From: Aplectana chamaeleonis
Taxonomy: Eukaryota > Nematoda > Chromadorea > Rhabditida > Cosmocercidae
Assembly (NCBI GenBank): GCA_029168955.1
Contig: JAPDOI010000064.1
Span: 744,001-808,000 of the forward strand
Length of the DNA: 64,000 bases
Direction: 5' to 3'
Shown: one piece after another, positions 1 through 11,950 of the stretch
How positions within the stretch are numbered: the first letter of the stretch is position 1
How the letters are laid out: every line of letters begins with the position of its first letter
Translations under genes and position numbers: made by a program
The notes under the pieces: generated by a model
What the model was told of the DNA's origin: nothing
What the model saw: the letters and a program-made list of their open reading frames with translations, nothing else
Database searches by the model: none

Positions 1-1344
1 GCGTTGCGGCGCTTTGTGAGCGCAAAAAACGCCGCAAAACGCTTTCTTTGCAAAAAATTTGCTCGGTACTGTAGCGGCCTCCGAATGCGCTAAAATGAGG
101 ATTTCAAAGTTATTATTTTGAATTTTGTGTTTTCTTTATCTTTATTTCGTCTCTGTTTATGTTTGGCTTACTAATCACTTTTGTTGTGACCCTGTACCTT
201 CCTTTTTCACGCGTAATCTTGAGAAAAAAAAAACAAAACACTTATTGCCATTATCACCTTCGTAATCGATACATTACCACTTTCAAAAAGCATCCAGGAA
301 CTATGCTTTCTTAGAAAACGCTTGGAAGAATAACATCTCGCTGCTAAGATCTATACGAATAACGCGTTCGTTATAAACACAGCCAAAAATTAAATTACTT
401 CTCACTCTTGCTGATATATTCGATTTATCATGCAGTTTAGACACGATGTTCGATTTTCGAAAATTCGGCCAACCTCGGGGCATGGAATTAGGATACTCAG
501 CAGTCGAAAAATCTGTCCTACAAAATAAGTGAAATTATTGGAAACTCTCCCGAAAACTTTCTCTGATTATTTCAAGAATTCTCCTAATATTCATCTGAAT
601 CCAATCGAGGAGAGTTTTCCGAATTTATTCATCCATCAGGGAGAATTCATTATCAGCTATTTCTTTCTTACCTGCGGAGATCTATTCTTCCAGTATACTT
701 TGTCTAATTTTTTTTGCAGACAACTTTCGGATTCGGTAAAATGTGGATTTTGCAACGATGAAAACGACAAATTGTGTGTTTTATTTCTTCTTTTTGTTTA
801 AGTTGCTAAGAAAACAAATGCTACAGGGCCAATTAAAAAGTGAATAATATGTAGAGTTTCTATGAGAACAGACAAAAGGAGAAACCATGCAGACCTGAAA
901 TTCCAAAAAGAAGATTTTGAAATTGAGCTTTTCAAGATTCTGGGTAAGCTACTCTTCTGTCGGAACATTCGGCCGATTTAACCTCAATTCGTAATTTTAG
1001 TTAAATCCAAGAACACTATCAAGAGGAATGGGGAACACAAAACATCAAGCTAGAGAAAGAGAGAACAATTAGAAGAAAAACAATTAGCCCAACGGATCGG
1101 TCAATGAAAGCACGAATATCATATCTAACCAGAAAATTTGACTTTCATTATATACGGAACATAAGAAGAAAGAGTTCACGCTAATCGAAAATTGATTTTA
1201 ACTCTCGTCGCTGCAAGGGCTAATATTTCTCTTGAAAGTTGCGACGGTTGGTGTATATGAATGAAGGGTAAAGAACCCAGGAGAGCCTATCAGGGATTGT
1301 ATGCATGAACGTTTCTAATAGGGTTCTCAGACAACAGGTGCGGA
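1..1344. other. No gene recognised
   Basis: AT-rich. Holds an open frame (529-801) without ATG-supported homology or splice context. Starts with a small inverted repeat (GCGGCG / CGCCGC). Confidence 0.4.
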
Positions 1345-1665
1345 CTGACCGCTGGCAATCAAGGCCTCTCCGGGCGGTGCGCCGGCAAGTTGCGAGCGGA
1401 TCGCTGCTCATCGTGGCCTCGGCGGGTGGATCGCTGGCTATCGAAGCCCTTTCGGGCGGATCGCTGCGTTTTGGCGGGCGGATAGCGGCACCTGGGAAAC
1501 TTGATCACGCTAGCGGGCGGATCGCCGGCAAGCTCTAAAGCGGCGATCCGCCCGCAAATTGCCAGCGATCCGCCCTCAAGGGCTTTGATAGCCAGCGATC
1601 CGCCCGCTGAGCTATGAGATCCAGCGATCCGCCCGCAACCTGCCAGCGATCCGCTTGCTCAAATT
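1345..1665. repeat. Inverted array of GGCGGATCGCTGGC motifs
   Basis: Left half has GCGGATCGCTG-type motifs (1395, 1428, 1470, 1520), the right half the complement CAGCGATCCGCC (1545-1660), centre near 1540. About 80% pairing by eye. GC-rich in an AT-rich area; both long frames here are by-products. Confidence 0.75.
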
Positions 1666-1966
1666 TTACACTGTGAAACTTGTCAATCATTGACGAGTTC
1701 TTTTCTGTTATCAGTATCATGCTCAGAGTAAACAAACCGAAGGGTATAAAAGGCGCTCCATCGCACTGAATGCTCACTCGGCATTTCGAGGCCGATCCTG
1801 GAAGTGGTTCTAAACTCTCAGTTCTATCTAGTTTACTACCGCCTCTGACTTCACGTGCAATCTAGGGCGATTCTTAATTGCATGTAAAGTCTAGGGAACC
1901 AGAACGAACCTCCGAGAGAATGCATCTCGAGAGGTGCATTAGTGTATGAATGTGTACGCATCTCCT

Positions 1967-2670
1967 ACTCTGCCAGCGCGTAGCCAGTTGCCTCACACGG
2001 AAACCAGAGATGCCCAGGGTTTCAGAGGCATCTAGTCTAATTTTGACCCGAGATTTTACGTAAATTACGGAAGGTTTAGCCTCAGTTGGGTAAATTTCAG
2101 CTACAGCGCCCGCATATTCTACGCAAATTCTCGTTACAACAGTCGGTCGATCGACCCACCCAGTCCTGATCCGTACTAGAAATGCGATCCCAGCTGCGAT
2201 TGACAACATCGCCGTTTCTTCCCCACGGCCTGCAGCAGCCGAATGGTCAAAATTATCCTCACCATGGTCTCCCAGAGAGCGACACCGGGTCACCCTCTAC
2301 GGCCAGCCACAGAGTGTCGAGTAATCACTCAATGAGAAGACTGGACCAACACTGTACGAACGGCATCTCTGCGTTCCGCGTAGCCAGTGTGGTTTTAAGA
2401 TTGCATTTCAACACAGGCTGTCGCTAAACCCGTGAATTTTCGCTACAAAATTATAGCGAGAATACAAGGGTTTAACGACAGAGAGATCAGTGTATCGAAT
2501 TTAGCTTCCGTTTTTACGTAGAATACGCGTAGGTTTTGCACTCTTGTGCCGTCGACACAAGAATATGCGGGTTTTAGCTATCGTAGCTAAAACCCGTAGA
2601 TTCTCGCTACATGGAATGAGGCGGCGTTACAGGACGCGCCCTCGGAGGCATCTAGGTACGCATTGACAGA
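1967..2670 (+). repeat. Dispersed repeat R1, copy 1
   Basis: Matches 26213-26890 along its length, from GGAAACCAGAGATG to CGCGCCCTCGGAGGCATCTA. Contains small palindromes (CGGGTTTTAGCTATCGTAGC and complement). Confidence 0.85.
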
Positions 2671-2827
2671 GTACATACAGTATGTTACCTCTATTTCGTA
2701 ACGAAATTTACTGGGGTGTATTACATGCGTGTGCGCGCCTGTGCGGTTTCTGCTTCTCCCCACACTATCTCACCGGCTCTCTCTCTCTCCTTATAAAGTG
2801 AAAACGGAGGGTTTATAGGCGTATAGC

Positions 2828-2862
2828 TATTGAAAAGGCACAATTCAACCTCAGGGCAGTTT
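2828..2862. repeat. CACAGTCC MITE end fragment
   Basis: AAGGCACAATTCAACCTCAG is the family left end; only about 30 bases are recognisable. Confidence 0.4.
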
Positions 2863-3078
2863 GAAGCAACCTGTTAGACAGAATGCGTTCTTTGTCGCGA
2901 CCCCTCTCCATTCATTGGCAGAGCCTTGCGACCCCTCTTTAAAAATGGCCCCGCTGAAATCATGTCAGCCCACCCATTTTGCTGAAGACTTAAGTGCTCG
3001 TCAAAATAGCAAACGTCCAAATTGTGGAAAAATGGTATTTTGGGGCCTTACAGTGTCGCGTATGGTTTCCGTTTTCGA

Positions 3079-3199
3079 TTTAGTCTGACGCATGAACCAG
3101 GCGGCTGGCCGTGCGGGGTTGGCGGCCTGACTGGAGAATGGGGTTTCGATTCGCGCGGGGTGATATACCGTCGCAGCCCAGTCCATTTATCAGACTAAA
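3079..3199. mobile_element. 121-bp MITE, TTTAGTCTGA ends, copy 1
   Basis: TTTAGTCTGACGCATGAACC at the left and TCAGACTAAA at the right; matches 62849-62971 in the opposite orientation. Confidence 0.8.
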
Positions 3200-3236
3200 G
3201 TTATTACGAGAACTCTACATTGCTCCGTTGGGCCCT

Positions 3237-3750
3237 AGCTCAGCAACTCGGAAAGACTTACTGACATAGGAGCTGAAAAAAAGGAAAGCCGCTCTTGTAG
3301 ATGGAGAAATAGAAAAAAATTCTCGTTTTCAGAATGTGATAACAGGCCTTTTTTTCAAATGGCTTTAACAGCCTCGGTTTTCACTTCAGGAAAGCGGCAG
3401 TCGAGCAAAAGGGTCATTCATCTACTTAATGATTAACGAAAACTACATTTACTGGACTTTTTCAAAACATGTTTTTTGAAATCTTTCACCTCACCATGGT
3501 GTTGTGGAAAATCTCGAAAAAAATGTGAAGAAAATCCAGGGAATGTAGTTTCCGATAACCATTCAGTGGACACCCTTTTTGCCCAACTGCCGCTCCTTAG
3601 AAACCCAGGCTGAAAGGCCCATCTGAAAAAAAAACTGCCGTTTGACACCATTTTTTCCAACATGCAGTTTTTTCTACTTACTTCTTTTCTACAAGAGCGA
3701 CTTTGTTTTTCAGCTCCTATGTCAGTTTATCTTACCGCATCACTGAGCTA
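3237..3750. mobile_element. Foldback element, AGCTCAGCAACTCGG ends
   Basis: Left AGTCTTTCCGAG region with CTGACATAGGAGCTGAAAAA and its complement near 3700-3725, plus GCCGCTCTTGTAGA paired with TCTACAAGAGCGAC. Confidence 0.75.
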
Positions 3751-4237
3751 CGGCTCATCAGAGCAAGGTAGACGACATTGTGAGGCCCCCAAAGACCACT
3801 TTTCGCGATTCGTTTGCAATTTGCAATTTTGACGAGTATTAAGGTCGCCAGCGGTTGACAAACACGTCTGAACAACTCGCGGCTGTGCAAGAAACAATCA
3901 GTGGTGAAGCTGAGTCAAAACAGAAAAGAAATGAATTGTGCGAATTCGGCGATGCGACACCTTCTCAAATTCTGAAGTTCTGTGGCGACCCCCTCTACTT
4001 TGGGAAATTGCCAGCATTGACTGACCCTGCCTCAGGGAAAATTTCTGATATTGTAGTCACACCGCGGTGTACAGCAGCTCTGCCAGATTCCAATTAAGTG
4101 GCTCAAGTGAGTGAGAAAAAAGAAAGGAAAGAGTTTGGCCATTCGCCCCCCCCCTAAAAAAAAGAAAATGGATCACGCCCACTGACAAGTTTTCAATCTA
4201 AGAAGGGATGAGACGTGCGATACATTTTAACCATAAT

Positions 4238-4530
4238 CTACATTCTTCTCGATGTTAACGGTCTTGTTCTTTTTATTGTGGTTCGCTCCATTGCGATGTC
4301 TGCGAATGACGAAAAAAACAGGCCCGGAACATCTAGTCCACCAATTCCTCGCCTTTGAAGTCTCACAATATTTGAGAGGCTATAACTCTGTCCGGTGTGG
4401 GTTCTGAACGATTCCGAAGACATCACTGCGATCAGAGCAAAAATTTCTCCAAAGCATGCAGGAGAATAGGAAAACGATTCTAAGTTCGTACTGTATCTTT
4501 GAGGATACCTTCCGGGATGGGGGGCTTTTT
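4238..4530 (-). repeat. Decayed TTAA-MITE core
   Basis: GCTATAACTCTGTCCGGTGT and GATTCCGAAGACATCACTG match the shared core of the CACAGTCC and GTTCACGAT MITEs; ends not found. Confidence 0.5.
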
Positions 4531-5659
4531 CCAAATCTTTTCTGAGTCACAACTGATCCACTAACTAATATGGCTCCACGAGATATAGAGATATAATTAC
4601 CACTATGACAGGGTGGATATGTATCTATTCCCCATTTTCTCCTACTTTTCGTCAGTGTGAGCTTGTGCAGGGGTGTCGCAGCTGCCACTTTCGTGAAGTC
4701 GTATGATTACCTCGAACGATCGGAAGTTGTGCTGCATTCAAAAACATTCCATATGTGGCACTCACTTTTCCGCAGCGTTTCTGATCATGCACCGATCTTT
4801 CTGCCTGATCTCACTAATTCGAAGTCTCCATTTCCTTCCGAGTGAAATCGCCGCTCTATAGAGCTTTCAAGATGTCGCTTTGTCTGCGATTTCGTGCTTT
4901 TTTGACATCGCATTTCTAGAGGTGTCTCAGTCCTTCGATTTGTGGGAAGCTCGTGGGTGTTTCATCGTGAATACTGCCTAGAAGGCCAAGAATCGTGCGT
5001 ATCATTTTTGCATCCAAGCAGAAGATTCGCGCCCACTAAGGAGTTGATTTCTGAGCTCTTACTCATGCCAACTCGTCCGCATGAGAAGCGTTGAGACGTA
5101 CTAAATACGTTATGCGCCTTTGATATCCGACCGGGGCTGGCGGCGACCACCATTGGTAATTCTGATGACCGTGGTTGGATTCCCGCGGGATCGTGAGAGA
5201 GTGAGAGAATGAACCAACGAAAAAGCGTCGCTGTTCGCGCTTCATCACGACCACTTGGGTTCCTCTCAGAGAGTTATTTTTATTTGTTCTATCTGATGCA
5301 CTCGTGGGAAGTTTATGTTGGGAAGCATGACAATACGTCTGCTCATATAGTAGAGTAGCCGGAAAAAAATCTGAGCATCAGCTTTCAAACAGTTAATTTT
5401 TATGCGTATATCTTAGTCAGAATTTGACTGTAAATCATGAATTCTCTAGGTTTCATGGAGCATCTACGCGATTTCGTGAAAACCTCGGTTCTGACGCTAA
5501 TATCTGAAACTCTTGTGCATGAGTTATGAACTCTCGGATAAATCTCCAAATATTTCTGTCAAGTGAAAGCATTTCATTGAAATAATTCTGTCTCCAAAGG
5601 GCGAAAATTCATTTCCTATTGATTGAACCTTGCAGTTGAAACGTGGCAGCTAAGGTCTT
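4531..5659. other. No gene recognised; scattered MITE debris
   Basis: GTTTCATCGTGAATACTGCC at 4959-4980 is a GTTCACGAT-family right end. The rest is unassigned. Confidence 0.4.
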
Positions 5660-5834
5660 AAGCCCCGAACGGAAACGGTTATGTGCGCAAGAAAGGAAGA
5701 TTTTTGCGATTTTCTCAAGGCCCGAAACAGCGGTTCTTTCGCAATTTATTTATATGTAGGTCCCACTTCTCTGAAACCAGAAAAGGGTTTAGAGAGGAAC
5801 AGAAGACAAGCATATTTCATCGCGACCACTGCCT
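5660..5834. repeat. TTAA MITE, GGTCACGAT family, 3' fragment
   Basis: Right-hand third of the 12971-13517 element ending CGCGACCACTGCCT|TTAA; the left part is absent. Confidence 0.75.
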
Positions 5835-6059
5835 TTAAGGCTCGACCGAATGATTACATCAATGGTTGGTGGTAACGTTCTCAAGTGTGGTTTCTATGGA
5901 CTGGGGCAGCTAGTTTTTTAATTCTTAAAGTTTCCAATTTTTCATTTTCACTCACCTAATGTTTATTTAGAGCCATTCTTGTGATAGAACATGTTTTTCC
6001 ATTCTAAGTACAACGCACTATGTCAAATTGCTGTTCTTCTTATCTTAATGGGCCGATAA

Positions 6060-6495
6060 GGCTCCGTCCATACGTGGCGAGAGCGTGCGATTACGCAAAA
6101 TCGATGGTCATCGTGGGCACACGTTTCGCTAGCCGCTCACAGGCGCTCCTTCTCGCGCGCCCTCTCCCGCTCGCTCACGCGCGCTTGCGCCAGCACCACG
6201 AAGCAAGCAGCAAGTTCCAAGCTTACTGCTCTTTAACTGAAGCAGGTGGCATTGAACCATTGCCCTCAAAACTACTGCCCTTGTTTTCCATAATCCCACC
6301 ACGGAAGTCGAAATCATCTGCCGTTGCGCCGACTCGAGCGATTGATCACCCGATCAAACGTTTTCAATCGAATAAACACGAGATAGGGGGTGTTCGCCTT
6401 TGTTAATTTGAGGTGCCCGGCTGCTCCAGCGTTGAGGAGCGTCGAGAGGCGCACAACAGCGGGAACGCCCGTTCTCGCCACGTATGGACGCTGCC
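6060..6495. mobile_element. TAA-flanked MITE, CCGTCCATACGTGG family, copy 1
   Basis: GGCTCCGTCCATACGTGGCG at the left and, inverted, GGCAGCGTCCATACGTGGCG at the right; TAA on both sides (6057-6059, 6496-6498). A 3-bp TWA target and GGC ends fit PIF/Harbinger-type MITEs. 436 bp. Confidence 0.8.
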
Positions 6496-6498
6496 TAA

Positions 6499-6926
6499 GG
6501 CATCTTTCATAGTCCTCACCGCAAGCGCGGGACGAGCGGTGGACTATGAAACTTTTCACCGCGCGGCACGCGCGGGACGAGCGGAAAGCCACTATGAAAT
6601 CTCCGGCGGGACCGCTATGGCGGTGCGGGTAAAAGTAGGGCCTCAACTGGGACTTGCACAGAAATTCCTGGCTTGCATTTGCGGTGGCGCAGGATAGTCC
6701 CAGAATTATTTATGTTGGAGTGGACTCAAATCGAGAAGCAAATATTGATTGAAACGGTAAAACCACCACGGCGGTTTGGGCGGCGCCGCTATGGTGGTGC
6801 TGATGGACTATGAAAGTTCTTACCGCGCGTCCCGCGCGTGCCGCGCGGTAAGAACTTTTATAGTCCACCGCCCCTCCCGCGCGTCACGCGCGTGCCGCGC
6901 TTGCGGTGAGGACTATGAAAGATGCC
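6499..6926. mobile_element. TAA-flanked GC-rich MITE, GGCATCTTTCATAG family
   Basis: GGCATCTTTCATAGTCCTCA at the left and the same inverted at the right, arms at least 60 bp; TAA at 6496-6498 and 6927-6929. It carries CGCGCGTCCCGCGCGTGCCG clusters. It shares one TAA with the preceding element. Confidence 0.85.
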
Positions 6927-6929
6927 TAA

Positions 6930-8186
6930 GCAGCAATTCTCGCGAAAAGTATTTTTGACACCCAAGCCGACATGATTAGAACACAAATGAAGTATGTTCT
7001 TTACACTTTAGTAGTCTGACAAACATAAATTTGTGGAAAAAATAATAGGTTGCAGCGAAAGTCTCCCACCGCCCGAAATCGAAAACTTTTTGAACTGCAG
7101 TGTGGGTCATATGGCAAAGTGTGATGTGCCGTTCGAAGGCAAAAATTATTTTCTATTTACATGGGTCGTCATGAAAGACCTGTTGATTCTCGATTTTTAT
7201 GCCAGAACTTAAGGTTAATCTTAAGTAGTGAGCACCATTGAGTGCTCCAACTACTTTCAATCAAAACACCAGAGCTGCCAAAATTGATGGGACCTTTGAG
7301 CCCTCTGAGGCGTGGATATTCAATAGGGATTGCGAGAAATCTTGACGGAGCGTGATTATCCATTTCAAATTTCGTGAATTTGCATGTTCGGTTATTTCTG
7401 CCCTGCAGAACGAGTTCCAGCATCGAAACTGATGTTATTCACCATTGACAAGTCCTTACTAAAGTGTACTTATTTTGCCACTTAATGATTAATTCATTTT
7501 CAAAAGCTGCTGAAAAAAAACCAAGCTGAAGTCAACCGTCGTTGAGAGCCATAGTAGCGCAATCACTAAGCATGTCATTAAGTGAGAATTCCACAAAGGA
7601 AATTCTCGCAGTTATTATCATCTAGTGCATGAATCGTGCCCAGTCAATTTTTGCAGTTTTAATGTGTTGTTTAAAAAAATGGTAGAAACGTTTGAAAAGC
7701 TAGTATTATTAGTTGACATTTTCGGTTTTGGTCAAACTTCGGCCTGAGATTTGGAAACCATCGAGTTTTGTTGAGAGCCTAAAACAACGTTGGATATAAT
7801 AAGAATTGCGCTTTCAAATGGTATACACTAGGGATGTGCGTAATTACTGTTTACGAATTTAACAACTAACGGGCTTCTTTTCTGACGACGTAACCCCCAA
7901 AAGTTCAGTCACTTAAGTTTGAGGTTCTTGGATCTCGCTGAGCCTCTGGATACCCCGGATGGCGGCTCGGTGAGCCGCGGCCTGGTGTCACACGATCCTG
8001 TGTCGGTCTCCCGGCCGTTCTCTACGGTCATTTTTCGGCAATTTCTCTACTATTTCTTGGCTTTTTTATCGAAAATCGAGAAATTTAGAAAAGTAGCGGA
8101 GAAATAGCCCACCTGGTGCAGCTGCGGAGCTACTTCTCGACAAAAATTCTCAGATTTTATGTAGAGCGAGTTAGTGAAACAATTCT
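6930..8186. other. No gene recognised
   Basis: Mostly AT-rich. A GC-rich hairpin-forming stretch (7950-8025, GCGGCTCGGTGAGCCGC) stands out but was not identified. Confidence 0.4.
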
Positions 8187-8664
8187 AAAGCCCATTCATA
8201 GCAGGTCGCTTCGACTAGTCTCTGCGCTGCCAAAAGTTCCAAAAACCCATAGCGGCAACAGACCTTGCACTGACTAGCGACGGGTTGAAACAGTTTGCAG
8301 TTTCAGACGTGATTGCCGAGCGACTGGGGTATGTCATAGCCGGTCGAAGCGACCTTCTTGATTTTGATAAGTCGGTTCGACTAGTTGCGACGCTTCCATG
8401 GTGGGAGCGATTCGTCTAGTCGAAGCGACTGAGCCGTAATCTTTCACCGGGCGTAGGGTATTCGGCGCCGAATTGCAGACTCCACACCCAATTTTGCGGC
8501 GTTGTCCTCAAATCTCCGTCATGTTTCACGTGGAATTAGGTCCCCACGAGCGATTCCAAGTTACTCCACGTTTCAAAATCGCTGGACGAAGCGATTTCAG
8601 ATTGCGGCAGTATTGTTGGCCGCTTCGACTTCAAGTCGAAACGACCAGCTATGAATGTGCCTTA
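8187..8664. mobile_element. MITE, CATTCATAGCnGGTCG family
   Basis: AAAGCCCATTCATAGCAGGT at the left and, inverted, AAGGCACATTCATAGCTGGT at the right, about 33 bp TIRs. Inside, GGTCGCTTCGACTAGT-type motifs occur in both directions (8205, 8345, 8410, 8620). Confidence 0.8.
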
Positions 8665-8879
8665 AGGTGTTACCATATGGACAGAGTCTGTCAATCCTAT
8701 TTGTTTGTTGTACTTGTCTTGAGCTGTATAAGCGCTAAAATCCTTATAAGTTTGACTCATTCTCGCTGATTAGGATATATGACAGACCTGTTAGTTCTTC
8801 TTCTTCTTCAGCGTTTGTCCCGCTCCAATGCGGGGTCCGCTTTTCTTGTGCGCTGGCGCCATTTTTCCCTGTCCTGAGC

Positions 8880-9584
8880 CTAATCAGGGTGCACGCTGGC
8901 TATTCTCATATCGGTGTGCAGCGTATCAAGCCACCGCTGCCTTAGCCGTCCTTTGGGTCTCCTTCCAGGCGCGTCAAGGTTAAGCCCAGTCTTGCATACG
9001 GTATCACTTCCAGCTCGAAGAACGTGCCCATACCATCGCAATCGAAATTTTCGCAGCTTCTCGGCAATCGGAGCAACGCCAAAACGCTTCCTGATGTCGT
9101 AGTTCGTGACGTGGTCTAAGCGGGTGACACCCGCTGTCCAACGTAGCAATATCGTCTCCATTACACCGAGCCTTCGCTCTGCCCCCTTGGTAGCAGGCCA
9201 ACACTCTGCTGCATACAGCACAACAGGCCGGACCACAGTTCGGTCAATCTTCGACTTTGGGCGATCGGGCATCTTCCTGTCGCAAAGCACTCCTGTCGCT
9301 GACTGCCATTTCAACCACGCATCGCTGACCCTAGCATTCACCTCACTATCTAGACTGCAGTCAGATGTAATCATCGAACCAAGGTACATGAAGACGTCAG
9401 CGCGAGGGAGCTCGATACCATCAGTCTTGATGGAGGCACGCTCACTTCTATCCGTAGTCAGATACTCAGTTTTCTTAACGTTGAGGCGAAGACCGAATTG
9501 AGCCAATCGATCACTCCAGTTTTGCACCTGTCGCTCGAGATCCAATTCATCTTCAACTGCGAGCATCACATCATCCGCATACAA
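8880..9584 (-). pseudogene. RTE reverse transcriptase palm part 2, thumb and C-terminus
   Basis: Begins MYADDVMLAVEDE with the catalytic YADD, then GLRLNVKKTEYLTTD, FMYLGSMIT, KIDRTVVRPVVLYAAECWP and a C-terminal FRLRWYGHVLRAGSD...GRRPKGRLRQRW segment found in RTE elements. A frameshift between 9584 and 9606 separates it from motif B. Confidence 0.9.
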
Positions 9585-9605
9585 AAGCGTCCAAGGCGCT
9601 GGTCT

Positions 9606-10124
9606 CTACAGGTCTCTTGTTATAGTATCCATCACGATGATAAATAGAAGGAGAGACAAAGCAGACCCCTGGTGCACGCCAACGGAGATGGGAAATTTGG
9701 CCGAAGCTCCAGCAGCAGCTTGGACCCGACTTCTTGGATCAGTGTGGAGAAACTTGACCCAGTCTATGAGCTCCTCTGGAACATCGTGCCGCCGTAATGC
9801 AAACCAGATTACTTCATGCGGAACTCGATCAAACGCCTTCTCTAAATCGAGAAAAGCAAGATGGAGCGGCTTCTGTTTCTCGCGGTGTTTCTCAACCAGT
9901 AGTCGTGCAGCGTGGATGGCGTCCGTCGTGCCACAGTTGGTAACAAAGCCACACTGATTGCTCGTGATCTCGAGGATTTCACGGATTCGACCATCGATTA
10001 TGCGCTCAAACACTTTCATGGTGTGAGACAGTAAACGTATTGGACCGTAATTCGCACAATCCGTGGATTGCCTTTCTTCTTCCAAAATCGGAATGATCGT
10101 GCTTCCTTGCCAGTTCTTTGGCAC
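9606..10124 (-). pseudogene. RTE reverse transcriptase, fingers and palm part 1
   Basis: PKNWQGSTIIPI, NYGPIRLLSHTMKVFERII, NQCGFVTNCGTTDAI, LAFLDLEKAFDRVPH (motif A with the first catalytic Asp) and VGVHQGSALS (motif B). All are in order and typical of RTE elements. It ends just before the YADD motif, which is in the next frame. Confidence 0.9.
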
Positions 10125-10154
10125 TTTCTTTTCTGCAACGACAAGGTTGCGGAA

Positions 10155-10900
10155 CTATGCAAGCCATTCAGTGGAATCCCAGCATCGTGATTTCCACATC
10201 TCTGCCGCCAAATCGTCTGGCCACGTCACCTTTCCTGGCATCATACGTCCCAACGCCATCTTCACTTCCTCGGTGGTGATAGGCTGGACAGGACCGCTTG
10301 TAGGTGGGTGTTCAGGGATGGGAGGGTGGGGGAACTCTTCCGTCGAAATTTCCTCGAAATAGTTGCGCCACTTCCTCATCACCTTACCACGGTCCATAAG
10401 CAGCTGACCGTGATCCTTATTAACACCCTGGAACTTCTCGATGTCTTCGGTACGGGATTTCGCAAGTCGGTACACAAGACGTTCACCGTCACGCGTATCC
10501 AGCTTCTCATACAGATCTCCGTAGTGCGCCACTTTGGCTTTTGCAACGGCCCTTTTGGCAGACTTCTTCGCATCACGGTATTTCTGCCAGTTAGCAGCCG
10601 CCTTATTAGCCAAAAAAAGTGTGGTACACTTTCTTCTTCTCTTGAACCGTCATTCGCACGTCATCTGTCCAGAGCCACGTTTCCTTATCAATCTTCCGCC
10701 GTCCGGGCTCCGTTACCCCGAGTTTGGACCGTGCGAAATCAATCATTGATTTGACTGCCTTCTGCCAAGATTCGCACACAGTCGTAACTGGCTGTAGCTC
10801 AACTCGTGAAATGACGGCAGCTTCTCTTTCCTTCAGACGCCACCACTTTATTCGAGGTGGTCCGCACCGTTCACCAAACTTACGTCTCGGCGGCATACTG
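10155..10900 (-). pseudogene. RTE linker and start of reverse transcriptase
   Basis: Two overlapping frames: PPRIKWWRLKERE...TWLWTDDVRM then, after a frameshift near 10610, NKAAANWQKYRDAKKSAKRA, a Lys/Ala-rich helix, and KMALGRMMPGKVTWPDDLAAE, the usual motif before RT (normally MPxGKATGPDDLxAE). The Gly-Pro to Trp-Pro change fits decay. Confidence 0.8.
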
Positions 10901-10901
10901 C

Positions 10902-11195
10902 CTATCGTGCAGATCGATGTTGTGTAGCGACCGTCTCGCACGGCACAACCTTCAAATCTGTGACCCTCTTCTCGTCGCGACGCCGAACAAGCACAAAGTC
11001 GATTTGTGTCATGCTGCTGCCACTGTAATAAGTGACAAGGTGGGACTGGCGCTTTCGAAACTCCGTATTCACAATGACTAAGCCATGTGAGTCGGCATAG
11101 TCGAGAATGCGTTCGCCATCGGTGTTCCTTGGGCCGAAACCGAACCCTCTGTGACAACTATAGCCTTGACTCGTTTCTCCGACGTTGCCGTTCAT
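10902..11195 (-). pseudogene. RTE endonuclease, C-terminal part
   Basis: Starts with the (GD)MNGNVGE motif and continues GFGFGPRNTDGERILDYADS, then TYYSGSSMTQIDFVLVRRRD, the conserved SxxQIDxVLV part of APE-type endonucleases. It is followed by a further frameshift into the linker (KWWRLKEREAAVISRV) at 10606-10900. Confidence 0.85.
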
Positions 11196-11808
11196 GTCAC
11201 CCGCAACAACAACGATCCTTCTGGTGGCACCTTGGCGGTCTTCTGTTCGAGCATCATCCAGAAGACATTTTTCACTTGCTCAGAACAACCCGTCTGCGGA
11301 GCATACAACGAGAAGAAATGGACTTGTTGATCCTCACTGACAACGACTATCTTCATCAAACGATCGTGAAATGATGCACCTCGGCAGTAGCATCACGGAA
11401 GCGTTCAGACACGACAACGCCAACGCCGTTCGTGGTCCTAGGGTTGCCATTATACAGGACCTTGAAGCATCTGCCAATGTCCTTGGACTTACTACTCGAC
11501 AATCTCGTCTCTTGCACCGCACAGAGATGAATACGTTTACGCTCCAAAGCGACAGCCAGTCCGCTCGAGCGGCCTGACAACGTGCCGACATTCAGCGTTG
11601 CAACGCGAGTCTTCGCAACGTCAAAAGATTTACGGACTAGCCTGGTTACCCTCCGATGCCGTCCTTGCACCGAAGACCCTAGCATACTTTCACCACTCAC
11701 CGATCTCCGTGAGTGGGAGTCGGTTACCGTGTACGCCGTAGCCTTTACAGAAACTTTAAGCACCATTGCATGTGGCTTGACATGGTTAACCATTGGCCGA
11801 CCTGTCAC
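11160..11808 (-). pseudogene. RTE endonuclease (APE-like), N-terminal part, frameshifted
   Basis: Minus-strand reading gives VATLNVGTLSGRS, CAVQETRL (active-site Glu region) and YNGNPRTTNGVGVVV, the standard start of the RTE endonuclease. A frameshift near 11370 moves to KIVVVSEDQQVHFFSLYAPQTG, and a second near 11200 moves to AGDMNGNVGE. These motifs nick target DNA to prime reverse transcription in intact elements. This copy cannot make a whole protein. Confidence 0.85.
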
Positions 11809-11950
11809 ACGGGCGAAACGCCCTGGTTTGTCGCCGGAACACGAATGTCCGCGTTCAGCTTACCTCAACAGAATCGAGGAGTTTCCAGTGGCACCAACGT
11901 GGAGGAGCGGACTGCGCCACCATGACAAACCTTTTAGTTAACAGTCAATT

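Larger units (their letters stand above)
2975..3848. repeat. Outer inverted repeat around two inner elements
   Basis: CTTAAGTGCTCGTCAAAATA...TTTGGGGCCTTACAGTGTCG (2988-3060) pairs with 3770-3848. Elements 3079-3199 and 3237-3750 sit in the loop. Confidence 0.6.
8790..11950 (-). mobile_element. Decayed RTE-type non-LTR retrotransposon
   Basis: On the minus strand the order is an APE-type endonuclease, a linker, a reverse transcriptase and a C-terminal domain, about 3.2 kb in all, the usual RTE layout. The protein is broken into at least five frames by frameshifts and stops, so the copy is dead. The 5' end (near 11945) is the untranslated lead to the first ATG; the 3' end runs into a short CT-rich tail (8790-8810 in plus orientation: TTCTTCTTCTTC), which on the minus strand is a GAA-type tail as expected of RTE elements. 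It is the only near-full-length retrotransposon in the window. Confidence 0.85.

Noticed and set aside
529..801. 90-residue frame near the left edge
   Set aside because: No recognised motif, no splice or promoter context, AT-rich composition like the surroundings.
7905..8025. Possible spliced-leader RNA (ACTTAAGTTTGAG|GTTCTT followed by GC-rich hairpins)
   Set aside because: The match to the nematode leader covers only its last part, the upstream half and a clear Sm site are missing, and only one copy was seen.
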